Of a stretch of DNA of 64,000 nt, positions 54,786-63,527 are shown one piece after another. Origin of the DNA: Leptospira ainazelensis (GTDB lineage: Bacteria > Spirochaetota > Leptospiria > Leptospirales > Leptospiraceae); assembly GCF_016918785.1 (NCBI RefSeq), contig NZ_JAFFPT010000009.1, positions 62,001-126,000 on the forward strand, written 5' to 3'. A program made the position numbers and the translations under genes. Position 1 is the first letter of the stretch. The number at the start of each line of letters is the position of its first letter. Under the pieces are notes generated by a model. It had not been told where the DNA came from, ran no database searches, and saw only the letters and a list, made by a program, of their open reading frames with translations.

Positions 54786-55751
54786 ATGGAAGTGTCCGAA
54801 TCAAAATGGAAACCCTTTTTAGGAGCCGCTCTCGTATTGGTCGGAGCCGTTTTTTTTTCCGCCAAAGCGATCTTCGTAAAGCTCATCTATAGATACGATA
54901 TAGATTCGATCACGGCGCTGACTCTGAGAATGTTATTCGCGATTCCGTTCTTCGCCTGGATCGCGTTTCGTTCCCGAAAAAAGGAGAATTCGGTAAAACT
55001 TTCGAACAAAGACTGGACCCTGATATTTGCGCTTGCGTTTTTAGGATACTACCTCGCAAGTCTTTTCGATTTTATCGGCTTGGAATATATCTCCGCCGGT
55101 TTGGAAAGACTTACTCTTTTCGTCTATCCTACCATCGTTCTTGTAATCAGCTCGTTTCTTTACAAAAGAAAGATCAAAGGAATCGAAGTTTTCGCGATAT
55201 TACTCAGCTATTCCGGAATCGCCGTCGCGTTTTTGGGGGATATTCAAACGGAAGGCCCGGAGGCGATCAAAGGTGTGCTTTTTGTTTTCGCATCTGCGGT
55301 CGCTTATTCCTTGTATCTTGTGGGAAGCGAATCTCTGATCCCAAAAATCGGATCTGTAAAGTTCACTTCTTATCTGATGCTTCTTTCGGGTTTGATCGTC
55401 GTGTTTCATTTTTTGATTACAAAGGATCTATCGCTCCTAGTCCAATCACGACCGGTTTATCTCTACGGATTGGCCTTAGGGATTTTGACGACGGTCATAC
55501 CAGCCTACTTCACATCGGAAGGGATTCGAATGATAGGATCGGGTCGTGCGGCGATCGTCGGTTCCGTAGGTCCGATCTCTACCATTCTTCTTGCATGGAT
55601 TTTCTTAGGAGAGGCCATCACTTCCACCGGAATGGCGGGAACGTTTCTCGTTTTAGCCGGAGTCCTTTCGATCGGAAAAAAGAAACCGGATTCTAAGATC
55701 GAGGGTTCGGAAAATAAACCTTCGGAAAGAATCGATATTCCTGAAAATTAG
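54786..55751 (+). CDS. EamA/DMT-family transporter
   Basis: The 321-residue protein has ten predicted transmembrane helices in two EamA repeats (first FLGAALVLVGAVFFSAKAIF, second GVLFVFASAVAYSLYLVG) and a soluble charged tail. Conserved features are the AGLERLTLFVYPTIVLV helix and GSVGPISTILLAWIFLGE. DMT transporters export amino acids or other metabolites; the substrate is unknown. The ATG at 54786 with GAGG eight bases upstream is preferred. Starts at 54753 (GTG) and 54765 (ATG) lie in or at the end of the MITE-like element and are probably by-products of its insertion. Confidence 0.85.
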   Translation: MEVSESKWKPFLGAALVLVGAVFFSAKAIFVKLIYRYDIDSITALTLRMLFAIPFFAWIAFRSRKKENSVKLSNKDWTLIFALAFLGYYLASLFDFIGLEYISAGLERLTLFVYPTIVLVISSFLYKRKIKGIEVFAILLSYSGIAVAFLGDIQTEGPEAIKGVLFVFASAVAYSLYLVGSESLIPKIGSVKFTSYLMLLSGLIVVFHFLITKDLSLLVQSRPVYLYGLALGILTTVIPAYFTSEGIRMIGSGRAAIVGSVGPISTILLAWIFLGEAITSTGMAGTFLVLAGVLSIGKKKPDSKIEGSENKPSERIDIPEN

Positions 55752-55982
55752 AATTTAAATATATTCTATTTATTTAATATAATATTAAGAATCGCATTTC
55801 AACGAAGAGAATGGACCGGATGAAAAAATGACCTTTCACAAAACCGGATAGGCTCCTAATAAGGACGGAGGAGTTCCCGCAAATTACGCGGTTGCGGTTT
55901 CTAAATTTTTTACCAGACTTTCCTTGTTAATTTCCGATTGGAATCCGGGATTTTGAGACGAACACTAAAGATAGGACGAAGT

Positions 55983-57389
55983 TCAAGGCGCGTCCTTGAC
56001 ACAACGTACAGCGAGCGTATAGATCGCGTCGGTTCTTGAAAGAAATGCATAGGGAACGTCGAAGCTAAAAACGCCTAAATTTCCGGCTAACTGACTTACA
56101 TTGCTCGTCCAATAACTTCCGTTATTGATATTTTCCGGAAATACGTTTAGATCGATGCTATTTGTTCCCGAGAGCAAATCGAACCTTGTTACTGACAAAT
56201 ACTCTCGAACGTTCGGGATTCTCCAGCGGCTTCCCGTCGTCGGCAATCCATTACACTGTGAAAGCGCATCCTGCCAATCAAAGAAAGTTGTCGTCGAGTT
56301 TTGACAAGAGGATCCGGACTGTCCGATCGAACATTTTTGCCAGAGAAGATTCGTATTCTTATCCAGAATCGTTCCGTCTCCAAGATCGGTGAATTTTTGG
56401 GACGGATAACTTCCACCGGCGACACAACGAACAGGAAGTGTGTTTACTTCATCGATGATTTCGTTCTGACCGTTTGTATAGTTGAAAGCCCAGCGTCTTG
56501 GAGTCATAGAAGCCGGGTCGGCCAAAGAACGGGACCAAAAAGTCTCGTTCCCTCCGGGGAATACTGTCATGTTGATATAAGGAGCCGCGCTGTCATAGGA
56601 AGCCAGAGTGAATTGTTCTTGAAGATCGGGTATTCTCCAATTTTTCAAACCGGCGTATCCGTTTACGTTGAGACCGGAACAAGCCGTCCCCGCGTTCGAA
56701 TAATTGAAAAGCGAAGGAGCAGCTAACGCAGTGCAGTCGACGGGATTTGTTCCTTCCTTACAAGTTTTCCAGATCAAACCCGTGATCTTATCGATCACTA
56801 CCGGTTGTGAAGAATCGTTTGTTAAAGTAGTTCTTTCCAAAACCGGGGCGATTCCGACATGATCGGCGTCTTGTCCGGGAAAGGCTCCTTGTCCACAAAC
56901 GATCGCCGAAGCGGTTTCGTCAAAACACTCGGTTTGTCCCGCGTCGGCAATCGGAGTGATGACGTTAACCGAAACGGTGTAGGTTTCCTTCTGACCGTTT
57001 CCCGCTACAACCTCGTAGATAACGGGAGAAGAAAAGTCGTTGGAGGACACGCCGTTCGTCTGCGCGATACCTCCGACAAAGATCGTAGAACCCGAAGAAG
57101 ATTCAAAAGTGGCTTTGAGACGAGTGACTGCGCCGAAAGGAAAGTCGGAAACTATGATCTGATTTCCCGAGACGACCCCCGAATAATCCTTCAAAAGATA
57201 ATTATCTCCGGCGCGAAATTGAAACGAAGTGATCTCCTTTCCGGTGGCGGCATTTCTGAAAAAATCAAAACCCGCATTGAAGAGAAGTCCCGCACTCGAA
57301 GAGGAGTCAAAACTCACCCGGTCGGCTTGTGCACAATGGAAAAATAAGAATATAAAATGAAGGAGAAGAATATGGAACAGGATCTTCAT
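55983..57389 (-). CDS. DUF1566 (Lcl C-terminal-like) repeat lipoprotein
   Basis: The 468-residue lipoprotein has signal peptide LHFIFLFFHC (Cys19). A beta-sandwich region of about 130 residues with a cadherin-like segment (VVAGNGQKETYTVSVNV) precedes two DUF1566 modules, each with the signature D-x-x-TGLIWK/TNLLWQ-K/TC, a WQDAL/FNYSNA-C-x-GL block, WRIP and an ending LPVRCV/LAVRCV. These modules are known from Legionella collagen-like adhesin and many surface proteins of Leptospira. A surface-binding role is possible but unproven. Cys residues are numerous and probably paired. Confidence 0.82.
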   Translation of the reverse strand: MKILFHILLLHFIFLFFHCAQADRVSFDSSSSAGLLFNAGFDFFRNAATGKEITSFQFRAGDNYLLKDYSGVVSGNQIIVSDFPFGAVTRLKATFESSSGSTIFVGGIAQTNGVSSNDFSSPVIYEVVAGNGQKETYTVSVNVITPIADAGQTECFDETASAIVCGQGAFPGQDADHVGIAPVLERTTLTNDSSQPVVIDKITGLIWKTCKEGTNPVDCTALAAPSLFNYSNAGTACSGLNVNGYAGLKNWRIPDLQEQFTLASYDSAAPYINMTVFPGGNETFWSRSLADPASMTPRRWAFNYTNGQNEIIDEVNTLPVRCVAGGSYPSQKFTDLGDGTILDKNTNLLWQKCSIGQSGSSCQNSTTTFFDWQDALSQCNGLPTTGSRWRIPNVREYLSVTRFDLLSGTNSIDLNVFPENINNGSYWTSNVSQLAGNLGVFSFDVPYAFLSRTDAIYTLAVRCVKDAP

Positions 57390-57619
57390 TGTTTGTCTTC
57401 TTTTTACCTAAAAAATAACCATATGATAAATATTTGATTAGTTTTTTATAATCAGGAAAAAAAAATTCACAGACGTTAGGCGTTAGTTCTCTAAGTTTTC
57501 GGGGGATTTATAGGAGTTCTTACGCGGCGAGGGTTTGAACAAATGAATCATTCGAGAAAAAGGGAAATCGCCTCAGCAATTTTTGATCCTCACGGATTCC
57601 AGTCCCCTCCCCGGAGAAC
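57390..57619. other. promoter region of the DUF1566 gene with a repeat fragment
   Basis: No gene is seen. A short fragment around 57507-57525 (ATTTATAGGAGTTCTTAC) resembles the left inner part of the MITE-like elements and could be the rest of a fifth copy. Copy D begins right after this stretch. Confidence 0.4.
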
Positions 57620-57868
<249 letters not shown>

Positions 57869-58147
57869 ACTCCAGAGTGAATCCGCCGACCACGGATTTT
57901 GTGGGAACTCCCCGCTTTCCGAGAACGAAAAAACCCACTCCTCGACAAAAACTACGACTTTTTCGAAAAGTAGCCCTGGAGAAAATTTGAACTCGAACAA
58001 CATTTTTTTTTGTGGGAACTCCCGCCAAAAAAAATCAGGCTCAATTCTCGGATTGGAATCAAAAACCCTAGAAACGAAATTTGCTTTTAAATTCCGAATC
58101 GATTCCCTTCTTCCATCAAGAATGGTAAAAAAAAGAATACAAAGGAA

Positions 58148-59869
58148 TCAATAGATATCCAGCACCAGAAGCGCGATATCATCCCCAAAGTTCCCGGCCG
58201 AATACGCAAAAATATCCGAAACGATCAATTCGATATATTCTTCTATAGTTTCGGCATCGAGATATTCTCCAAGAATCGAAATCAAACCGGGAAGATCCAA
58301 AATCTCTCCTTCCGCATTGAAGATCTCATACATCCCATCGGAAAAAAACACGACCCGATCTCCGTGCAAAAGATCGATCGATTGATCGTAGTATTTTGCC
58401 CCGTCAAAAGCGAGAAGAGGAAGATTCATTCCGTCGAGTTCCATTTTTTTCCCGTCTCGAAAAAGAAGAATCGGAGGATGACCCGCGTAAGCGTAGATCA
58501 GCTTTTTTGTTTCAGGAATGTATTTTACGCGAACCGCGGAAATGTGATGATCCACGACGAGAGACTTTAGATCTTCTACGATTCTTATCAAACCCTCGGC
58601 AGGAGAAAGACCGATCCTCGAAGAATTCTTAAATGAAATGACGACCATCCCGGAAACCATCGCGGACGAAATTCCGTGTCCTGAAACGTCGGCAAAAAGA
58701 ATATCGATACTTCCGTCCAAATTCTGAATCGTACTGATGACGTCCCCGCCGACTTTTTCAAAAGGGCGAAAGTAGGTTTCCATTCTGAAAAATTCGGAAT
58801 TGGGGAAAGTTCGATCCACAAGAGAACGTTGTGTCAACCTTCCCAACTCGAGGTCGTAGTGCATTCTATCGTAAAAGGCGTTTAACGTTCCCTCTTTGTT
58901 TTTTCTATCGAAGGCAAGCAGAATCAAGTCGCCGATCAAACCGAGAATGTTGATCTCCTCTTCTGTCCAAGTCCGGTCCTTTTGAACCATATCCAAACCG
59001 AAAAATCCGATTTCCTTTCCTTCGTAAATAAGGCCGATCATAAGAAGAGAACGAATCCCCTGTGGAAGCAATAGATTTCTTACAAACGGATTTTCGTTTT
59101 GAATCTCTTCGACGGAATTGAGTGCAAAGTACCCGAACTTTCGGACTCTTTCGAATCTTTCCTTAGGGATTTGTTCCACCGGAATATTTTGAAAGTAATC
59201 CTTCTGTGACGAAATTCCTTCCTTACACCATTCGTATGTGTTCGAAAGATATTTGTTGGAACTTGAGTATTCTATAATATACGAACGATCCGCGTCGCAG
59301 ATTCTTCCGGCCCTTTCCAAAGAATTCCGAATGGCCTGATCCAATTCTCTCGGAGGAACCGTGATAAAACTTTTGGAAATGTCGGTAAGATTACTCTGAA
59401 GAAGGAGAGAATATTTCAGTTTGTCTTCGCTCTTTTTGAGAGGTGTGATATCCCTCTGAGAACCCCAGATCTGAGAAAGTTTTCCGTCCTTTACGACGCC
59501 GACTACGCTGTTGAGAAAGTATTTCGAATTCCCGAAACGATCCAGTTCTCTGGATTCCACGTCCTTCATATTGTATCCGGATCGGACAAAGGTGAAAAAA
59601 TGTTCCAAATCCTCCGGAGAATCGGAAGGGATCAACTGAGAAAGGGAAAGTCCCACGACCTCGGAAGCCGCTCCGTATCCGTACATTCTCGCCATAGAAT
59701 CGTTACAGAGCGTTAGGCGGGCATTTGTTAGAAGAAAGGAAACTTGTTTCTCTTCCGCCAAACGAATGTCAATCGGAGCGCTCAAATCAAAACACCAAAT
59801 TCCTTCGGCGCTGCTGAGAAAAAAATCCCGATAACGCTCCAATTCGATCGATTCCGTTTTGATCCGCAT
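58148..59869 (-). CDS. PAS-GAF-PP2C (SpoIIE-type) serine phosphatase
   Basis: The 573-residue protein has an N-terminal PAS domain (about 10-145, TNARLTLCNDSMARMYGYGA, then WGSQRDITPLKKSED), a GAF domain (about 165-330, LERAGRICDADRSYIIEY, GFFGLDMVQKDR) and a C-terminal PP2C/SpoIIE phosphatase domain (about 365-570, GGDVISTIQ, DVSGHGISSAMVSG, YAYAGHPPILLF, FFSDGMYEIFNAEGE, FGDDIALLVLDIY). Such RsbU-like proteins dephosphorylate anti-anti-sigma factors in partner-switching pathways. No partner gene is adjacent. The ATG at 59867-59869 is preferred over a TTG 16 codons upstream. No membrane segment is present. Confidence 0.9.
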   Translation of the reverse strand: MRIKTESIELERYRDFFLSSAEGIWCFDLSAPIDIRLAEEKQVSFLLTNARLTLCNDSMARMYGYGAASEVVGLSLSQLIPSDSPEDLEHFFTFVRSGYNMKDVESRELDRFGNSKYFLNSVVGVVKDGKLSQIWGSQRDITPLKKSEDKLKYSLLLQSNLTDISKSFITVPPRELDQAIRNSLERAGRICDADRSYIIEYSSSNKYLSNTYEWCKEGISSQKDYFQNIPVEQIPKERFERVRKFGYFALNSVEEIQNENPFVRNLLLPQGIRSLLMIGLIYEGKEIGFFGLDMVQKDRTWTEEEINILGLIGDLILLAFDRKNKEGTLNAFYDRMHYDLELGRLTQRSLVDRTFPNSEFFRMETYFRPFEKVGGDVISTIQNLDGSIDILFADVSGHGISSAMVSGMVVISFKNSSRIGLSPAEGLIRIVEDLKSLVVDHHISAVRVKYIPETKKLIYAYAGHPPILLFRDGKKMELDGMNLPLLAFDGAKYYDQSIDLLHGDRVVFFSDGMYEIFNAEGEILDLPGLISILGEYLDAETIEEYIELIVSDIFAYSAGNFGDDIALLVLDIY

Positions 59870-60065
59870 AAATTTCGATTCCAAGACTACGGCCTTTATT
59901 GTTTCCGTCGGCGACAAAGGTCAAAGGTTTTTATTTCGGAAATCCCTAAAACGTCGGCCCATTCAAAAAAAAGAATTCCGATCAAAATCGAAAAAAATCC
60001 CCTCTTCCCGTCCTTTTTGTCCCGGGTTCCCTGTATTCTGAATTTAAGATCAAGGAGCAAACGAC

Positions 60066-60200
60066 ATGCAAACAAACAATTCAGAATGGATGGACGAAAG
60101 AATCGAGGCGATCGCTGAAATTCTCGCGGATAAACTTATAGAAGAAATTCGTAAACGTGCGCTGGCAAAAGACTCGCTTCGCAATTCGGAAGCCGCCTAA
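60066..60200 (+). CDS. 44-residue conserved-looking small protein
   Basis: The frame starts at ATG 60066-60068 with a strong AGGAG nine bases upstream and runs 44 codons to TAA. The product (SEWMDERIEAIAEILADKL, then LIEEIRKRALAKDS) is one amphipathic charged helix with no signal peptide. Its good ribosome-binding site and codon use similar to its neighbours argue for a real gene. It precedes the 89-residue gene by 83 bases. Function is unknown; a helical dimer or antitoxin-like peptide is possible but not supported further. Confidence 0.6.
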   Translation: MQTNNSEWMDERIEAIAEILADKLIEEIRKRALAKDSLRNSEAA

Positions 60201-60283
60201 CCCGAAGACTGCGAAAGAAAAGCGGGAACTCTCACTTTTAGCGATTTTCGACGACAAACAAACGTCCATAGGAGGAAAAGAAT

Positions 60284-60556
<273 letters not shown>

Positions 60557-60625
60557 AAGAAAATTCTGTTTACGGTCGGGGTCTAAGTGTAAAAGAATTA
60601 AACCTCTACAGGAGAAAAGAATTTC

Positions 60626-61315
60626 TTGAAAACGAAGATTCTATCCAAAGTATTTTTGGTTTTTATACTGGTCCTAACGACCTTGGCTTCTTACAACTGC
60701 GGTTACAACACGATCCAGGAAGAAGACGAGGCCGTTACCGCAGCCTGGGCCGAGGTTTTAAACCAATATCAGAGAAGAGCCGATCTCATTCCCAACCTTG
60801 TCAACACGGTAAAGGGTTATGCGGCTCAAGAAGAGAAAGTGTTAACCGAAGTGACCAGAGCCCGCGCCGGAGTCGGTTCGATACAGGCCGATGAAAAAAC
60901 TCTGAACAACCCGGAACTTTTTAAAAAATACGCGCAGGCTCAATCTCAGATGACTTCCGCGCTTTCCAGGCTTTTGGTAGTTGTGGAAAAATATCCCGAT
61001 CTAAAATCCAACGAAAACTTTCGAGACCTCCAAGCGCAATTGGAAGGAACAGAAAATAGGATCACCGTCGCAAGAAATCGTTATATCCAGTCCGTGCAAA
61101 AATACAACGTAACCATTCGACAGTTTCCTAGCAACCTCACCGCAAAGGTTTTCGGATTTCAGACCAAACCTTCCTTCACGGTAGAGAACGAAAAAGAAAT
61201 TTCCAAACCCCGGAAGTTAAATTTTAAGAATTTTGAATCTACTTCGGACAAACATGAAAGTATTCCTCTTCCTCGGATTTTTTTTGTTAACCGCGGGTTG
61301 GAACTTAAGAATTGA
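60626..61315 (+). CDS. lemA: LemA-family lipoprotein with a frame-extended C-terminus
   Basis: LemA proteins are membrane-anchored four-helix-bundle proteins of unclear role. The product has a lipoprotein-type signal (VFILVLTTLASYNC, Cys25) and the family core: EEAVTAAWAEVLNQYQRRADLIPNLVNTVKGY-type helix, then NRIT-VARNRYIQSVQKYN and the typical ending FTVENEKEISKP. In the family the protein stops about here; this frame runs on for about 30 residues (FKNFESTSDKHE...) overlapping the next gene by 62 bases. One more T in the TTTT run at about 61222-61225 would create a stop at once, so a single-base deletion is likely. The start is TTG with AGGAGA upstream. Confidence 0.85.
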   Translation: MKTKILSKVFLVFILVLTTLASYNCGYNTIQEEDEAVTAAWAEVLNQYQRRADLIPNLVNTVKGYAAQEEKVLTEVTRARAGVGSIQADEKTLNNPELFKKYAQAQSQMTSALSRLLVVVEKYPDLKSNENFRDLQAQLEGTENRITVARNRYIQSVQKYNVTIRQFPSNLTAKVFGFQTKPSFTVENEKEISKPRKLNFKNFESTSDKHESIPLPRIFFVNRGLELKN

Positions 61316-62153
61316 AAATTCTTCTTGGATTCTTCAAAACGAAGAATGGAGAGCTGAAGATCCCGAAATTCCTGCGCTTCGAACTCAGATCACGGATACG
61401 ACCTCCACTCTGACGGATTCTCAAAAATCGGTTCTTACGGGACGTCTCGTTCAGTTTGAAAAAAGAAAAGGAAGTCAGATCGCCGTTTTGGTCGTCGGTT
61501 CCACAAAGGATTGGACGATAGAAGAATACGCCGTCAAGGCGTTTGAAAAATGGAAGCTCGGACGAAAAGGGACGGACGACGGAGCCTTGATCGTCGTCGC
61601 GATCCAAGATCATAAAACCAGAATCGAAGTCGGATACGGATTGGAAGGCGCCGTTCCGGACGCGATCGCCAAACGGATCATAAGCGATTTTATGATTCCG
61701 CAATTTAAGAATGGAAATTATTATCAGGGAATCTCGGACTCCGTCGACCAACTCATCTCCGTTGTCAACGGCGAGGAACTTCCGGAAGGAAGCGGACGTG
61801 TCGCAGGCTCGGAATCCGGAACCCGCGGAGAGGAGGATCTCCCCGAACTTCCGAACAAACTCATCACCGCCTTTATCATCTTAGTCGTACTCGGTAAAAT
61901 TTTCGGATTATTATTCGGGAACGGATTGTCCGGAGGAATCGGCGGAATCATCTTTATCGTGTTAGGTTTGTTCTGGTCGATCACACTCTGGATGTTGATC
62001 CCGGGCGCAATTCTTCTCTGGTTTTTTGTCTTAGCGAACGGGGGAGGAATGGGCGGCTCCGGTTCCTCCTGGGGATCCTCGTCCGGAGGCGGAGGTTCTT
62101 GGAGCGGCGGCGGTGGAAGTTCCGGAGGCGGAGGAGCCTCGGGAAGTTGGTAA
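61254..62153 (+). CDS. TPM-domain membrane protein (YgcG type) with Gly/Ser-rich tail
   Basis: The 299-residue protein has a signal peptide (VFLFLGFFLLTAGW), a periplasmic TPM domain (about 35-175, DSQKSVLTGRLVQFEKRKGS, QIAVLVVGST, LGRKGTDDGALIVVA, RIEVGYGLEGAVPDAIAKRI) and two or three transmembrane helices, ending in a long Gly/Ser/Trp-rich tail (SSWGSSSGGGGSWSGGG). TPM domains are linked to membrane-protein quality control and occur next to LemA in many bacteria. It is followed by a second TPM-like gene after 14 bases. The ATG at 61254 is used, since an earlier TTG overlaps lemA more. Confidence 0.85.
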   Translation: MKVFLFLGFFLLTAGWNLRIENSSWILQNEEWRAEDPEIPALRTQITDTTSTLTDSQKSVLTGRLVQFEKRKGSQIAVLVVGSTKDWTIEEYAVKAFEKWKLGRKGTDDGALIVVAIQDHKTRIEVGYGLEGAVPDAIAKRIISDFMIPQFKNGNYYQGISDSVDQLISVVNGEELPEGSGRVAGSESGTRGEEDLPELPNKLITAFIILVVLGKIFGLLFGNGLSGGIGGIIFIVLGLFWSITLWMLIPGAILLWFFVLANGGGMGGSGSSWGSSSGGGGSWSGGGGSSGGGGASGSW

Positions 62154-62167
62154 AGAGGAAAGCCATT

Positions 62168-62734
62168 ATGACTTTAAAAAATCGAACCAAAGAAGAATCA
62201 AAATTCCTCAGAATCGGAAACCATCTGATAGAATCCTTATTTTCCGCCTTTTCGTTTTCTTTTGATAAAACCAAATCCCGTCTTTTCAAAAAGTTTTTTA
62301 GTAAAAAAGACTTAAAAAAAATCGAATCCGCCGTTTCCGAGTCCGAAAAACTTCATACCGGAGAAATCAAGGTGATCTTGGAAGGGAATCTTCCCTTGTT
62401 TAGAATTTTGACCGGCCTCGGCGCAAGACAAAGAGCGGAAGAACTTTTTTCCGAAAGAAAAATCTGGGACACCGAAGAAAACACGGGCATTCTCATCTAT
62501 ATTCAGTTAGTCGACAAAAAGATAGAACTGTTAGCGGATCGAGGAATCTACAAAAAAATCGGGCAACACACGTTAGACGAAATATGCAACAAAATGGAGA
62601 ACGGATTTCGATCCGGAGAATATCTCAAAAGTATCCTCGATGCCGTCGAAGAATTTACAAAACTTCTCCAAAAACATTTTCCGTCTGGGAAAAGAAATCC
62701 GAACGAACTTTCCGATCTTCCTGAATTGATCTAA
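62168..62734 (+). CDS. second TPM-domain protein (cytoplasmic or peripheral)
   Basis: The 188-residue protein has the TPM core without a signal peptide: FFSKKDLKKIESAVSESEKL, HTGEIKVILEG, LFSERKIWDTEENTGILIYI, ELLADRGIYKKIGQHTLDEI and FRSGEYLKSILDAVEEFTKL. It starts at ATG 62168 with GAGG ten bases before and follows the membrane-bound TPM gene by 14 bases. Together with lemA it forms the familiar LemA-TPM-TPM cluster. The function of the second TPM protein is unknown; it may be the soluble partner of the first. Confidence 0.8.
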   Translation: MTLKNRTKEESKFLRIGNHLIESLFSAFSFSFDKTKSRLFKKFFSKKDLKKIESAVSESEKLHTGEIKVILEGNLPLFRILTGLGARQRAEELFSERKIWDTEENTGILIYIQLVDKKIELLADRGIYKKIGQHTLDEICNKMENGFRSGEYLKSILDAVEEFTKLLQKHFPSGKRNPNELSDLPELI

Positions 62735-62736
62735 AA

Positions 62737-63123
62737 ATGATAACGATCGTAGTTTCCGATCCTCTATTCGAGCCGATTCGAAAGTTCTCACTTTCCCTTC
62801 CTTTTGCAACGGAGGAGATCAAATGGGAAAAGGATCTTGTGTTCTCAGTTCACAAAAAAATGTTCTGCGTTCTTATGATTGAAAAACCGTTTATGATCGG
62901 TTTCAAATGTGGTCCAGAGGACGCCGAAATTCTCTCCCGAAAAAAAGGGGTTATCCCCGCTCCTTATCTCGCGAGATACGACTGGGTCCAGTGCGCTTCA
63001 CTCAAGACGCTTTCCAGGAAAGAATTGGAAAAAAGAATCCGGAATTCCTATCAATTGGTCTGGGAGAAACTTCCCGAAAAACATAAGAAAAACGATTTGT
63101 TTCCCATTCTAAAGTCCGTATAA
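62737..63123 (+). CDS. MmcQ/YjbR-like protein
   Basis: The 128-residue protein fits the MmcQ/YjbR family (cyaY-like fold with a DNA-binding role suggested in some members). Visible blocks are FEPIRKFSLSLPFATEEIKW, VFSVHKKMFCVLMI, FMIGFKCGPEDAEIL and ARYDWVQCASLKTLSRKELEKRIRNSYQLV. The family function is not firmly known. The start follows the TPM stop with two bases between, so it belongs to the same transcript. Confidence 0.85.
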   Translation: MITIVVSDPLFEPIRKFSLSLPFATEEIKWEKDLVFSVHKKMFCVLMIEKPFMIGFKCGPEDAEILSRKKGVIPAPYLARYDWVQCASLKTLSRKELEKRIRNSYQLVWEKLPEKHKKNDLFPILKSV

Positions 63124-63150
63124 AGTTAAATGCTCTAAGAGTTTAAATAC

Positions 63151-63459
63151 TCAAACGTGTTTTTCAAAAATTCCCCTTTCAATGGAAATTCCCAGGCGTT
63201 TGAGCATCGCTGGAATATCAAAGCCCTGTCTTTTATATTCCTCAAAAACTTCCTTTTTGGCATTTTCTAAAGCGACCTCGTCTTTCCAAACCGCAACCGT
63301 AACGAAAAAAAGCAGATCGTCTTCCTCTCTAGAATATGCGGAATCTTGAATAAACCCGGGAAGGACTTTGATAAAGTCACGATTGATTTTGACTCTTTGA
63401 AAAAATTCTTCCCGTCCCGATTTAGGGACGATAAAACGATCGATTAAAATTTTCTGCAT
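63151..63459 (-). CDS. antibiotic biosynthesis monooxygenase (ABM)-like protein
   Basis: The 102-residue protein has the ferredoxin-like ABM dimer fold pattern: ILIDRFIVPKSGREEFFQRV, LPGFIQDSAYSREEDDLLFFVTVAVWKDEVALENAKKEV-type strands and helices. Members bind small aromatic substrates or haem; no substrate is suggested here. The ATG at 63457-63459 is preceded by AGGAG. It is convergent with the YjbR gene and downstream of the AraC-type regulator on the same strand, so the regulator may control it. Confidence 0.75.
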   Translation of the reverse strand: MQKILIDRFIVPKSGREEFFQRVKINRDFIKVLPGFIQDSAYSREEDDLLFFVTVAVWKDEVALENAKKEVFEEYKRQGFDIPAMLKRLGISIERGIFEKHV

Positions 63460-63527
63460 TCTTCTTCTCCTTTGTTAGAATCAGAATATACGAAAATCAA
63501 AAATCAAAATTGTAAAAATTCAGGAAT

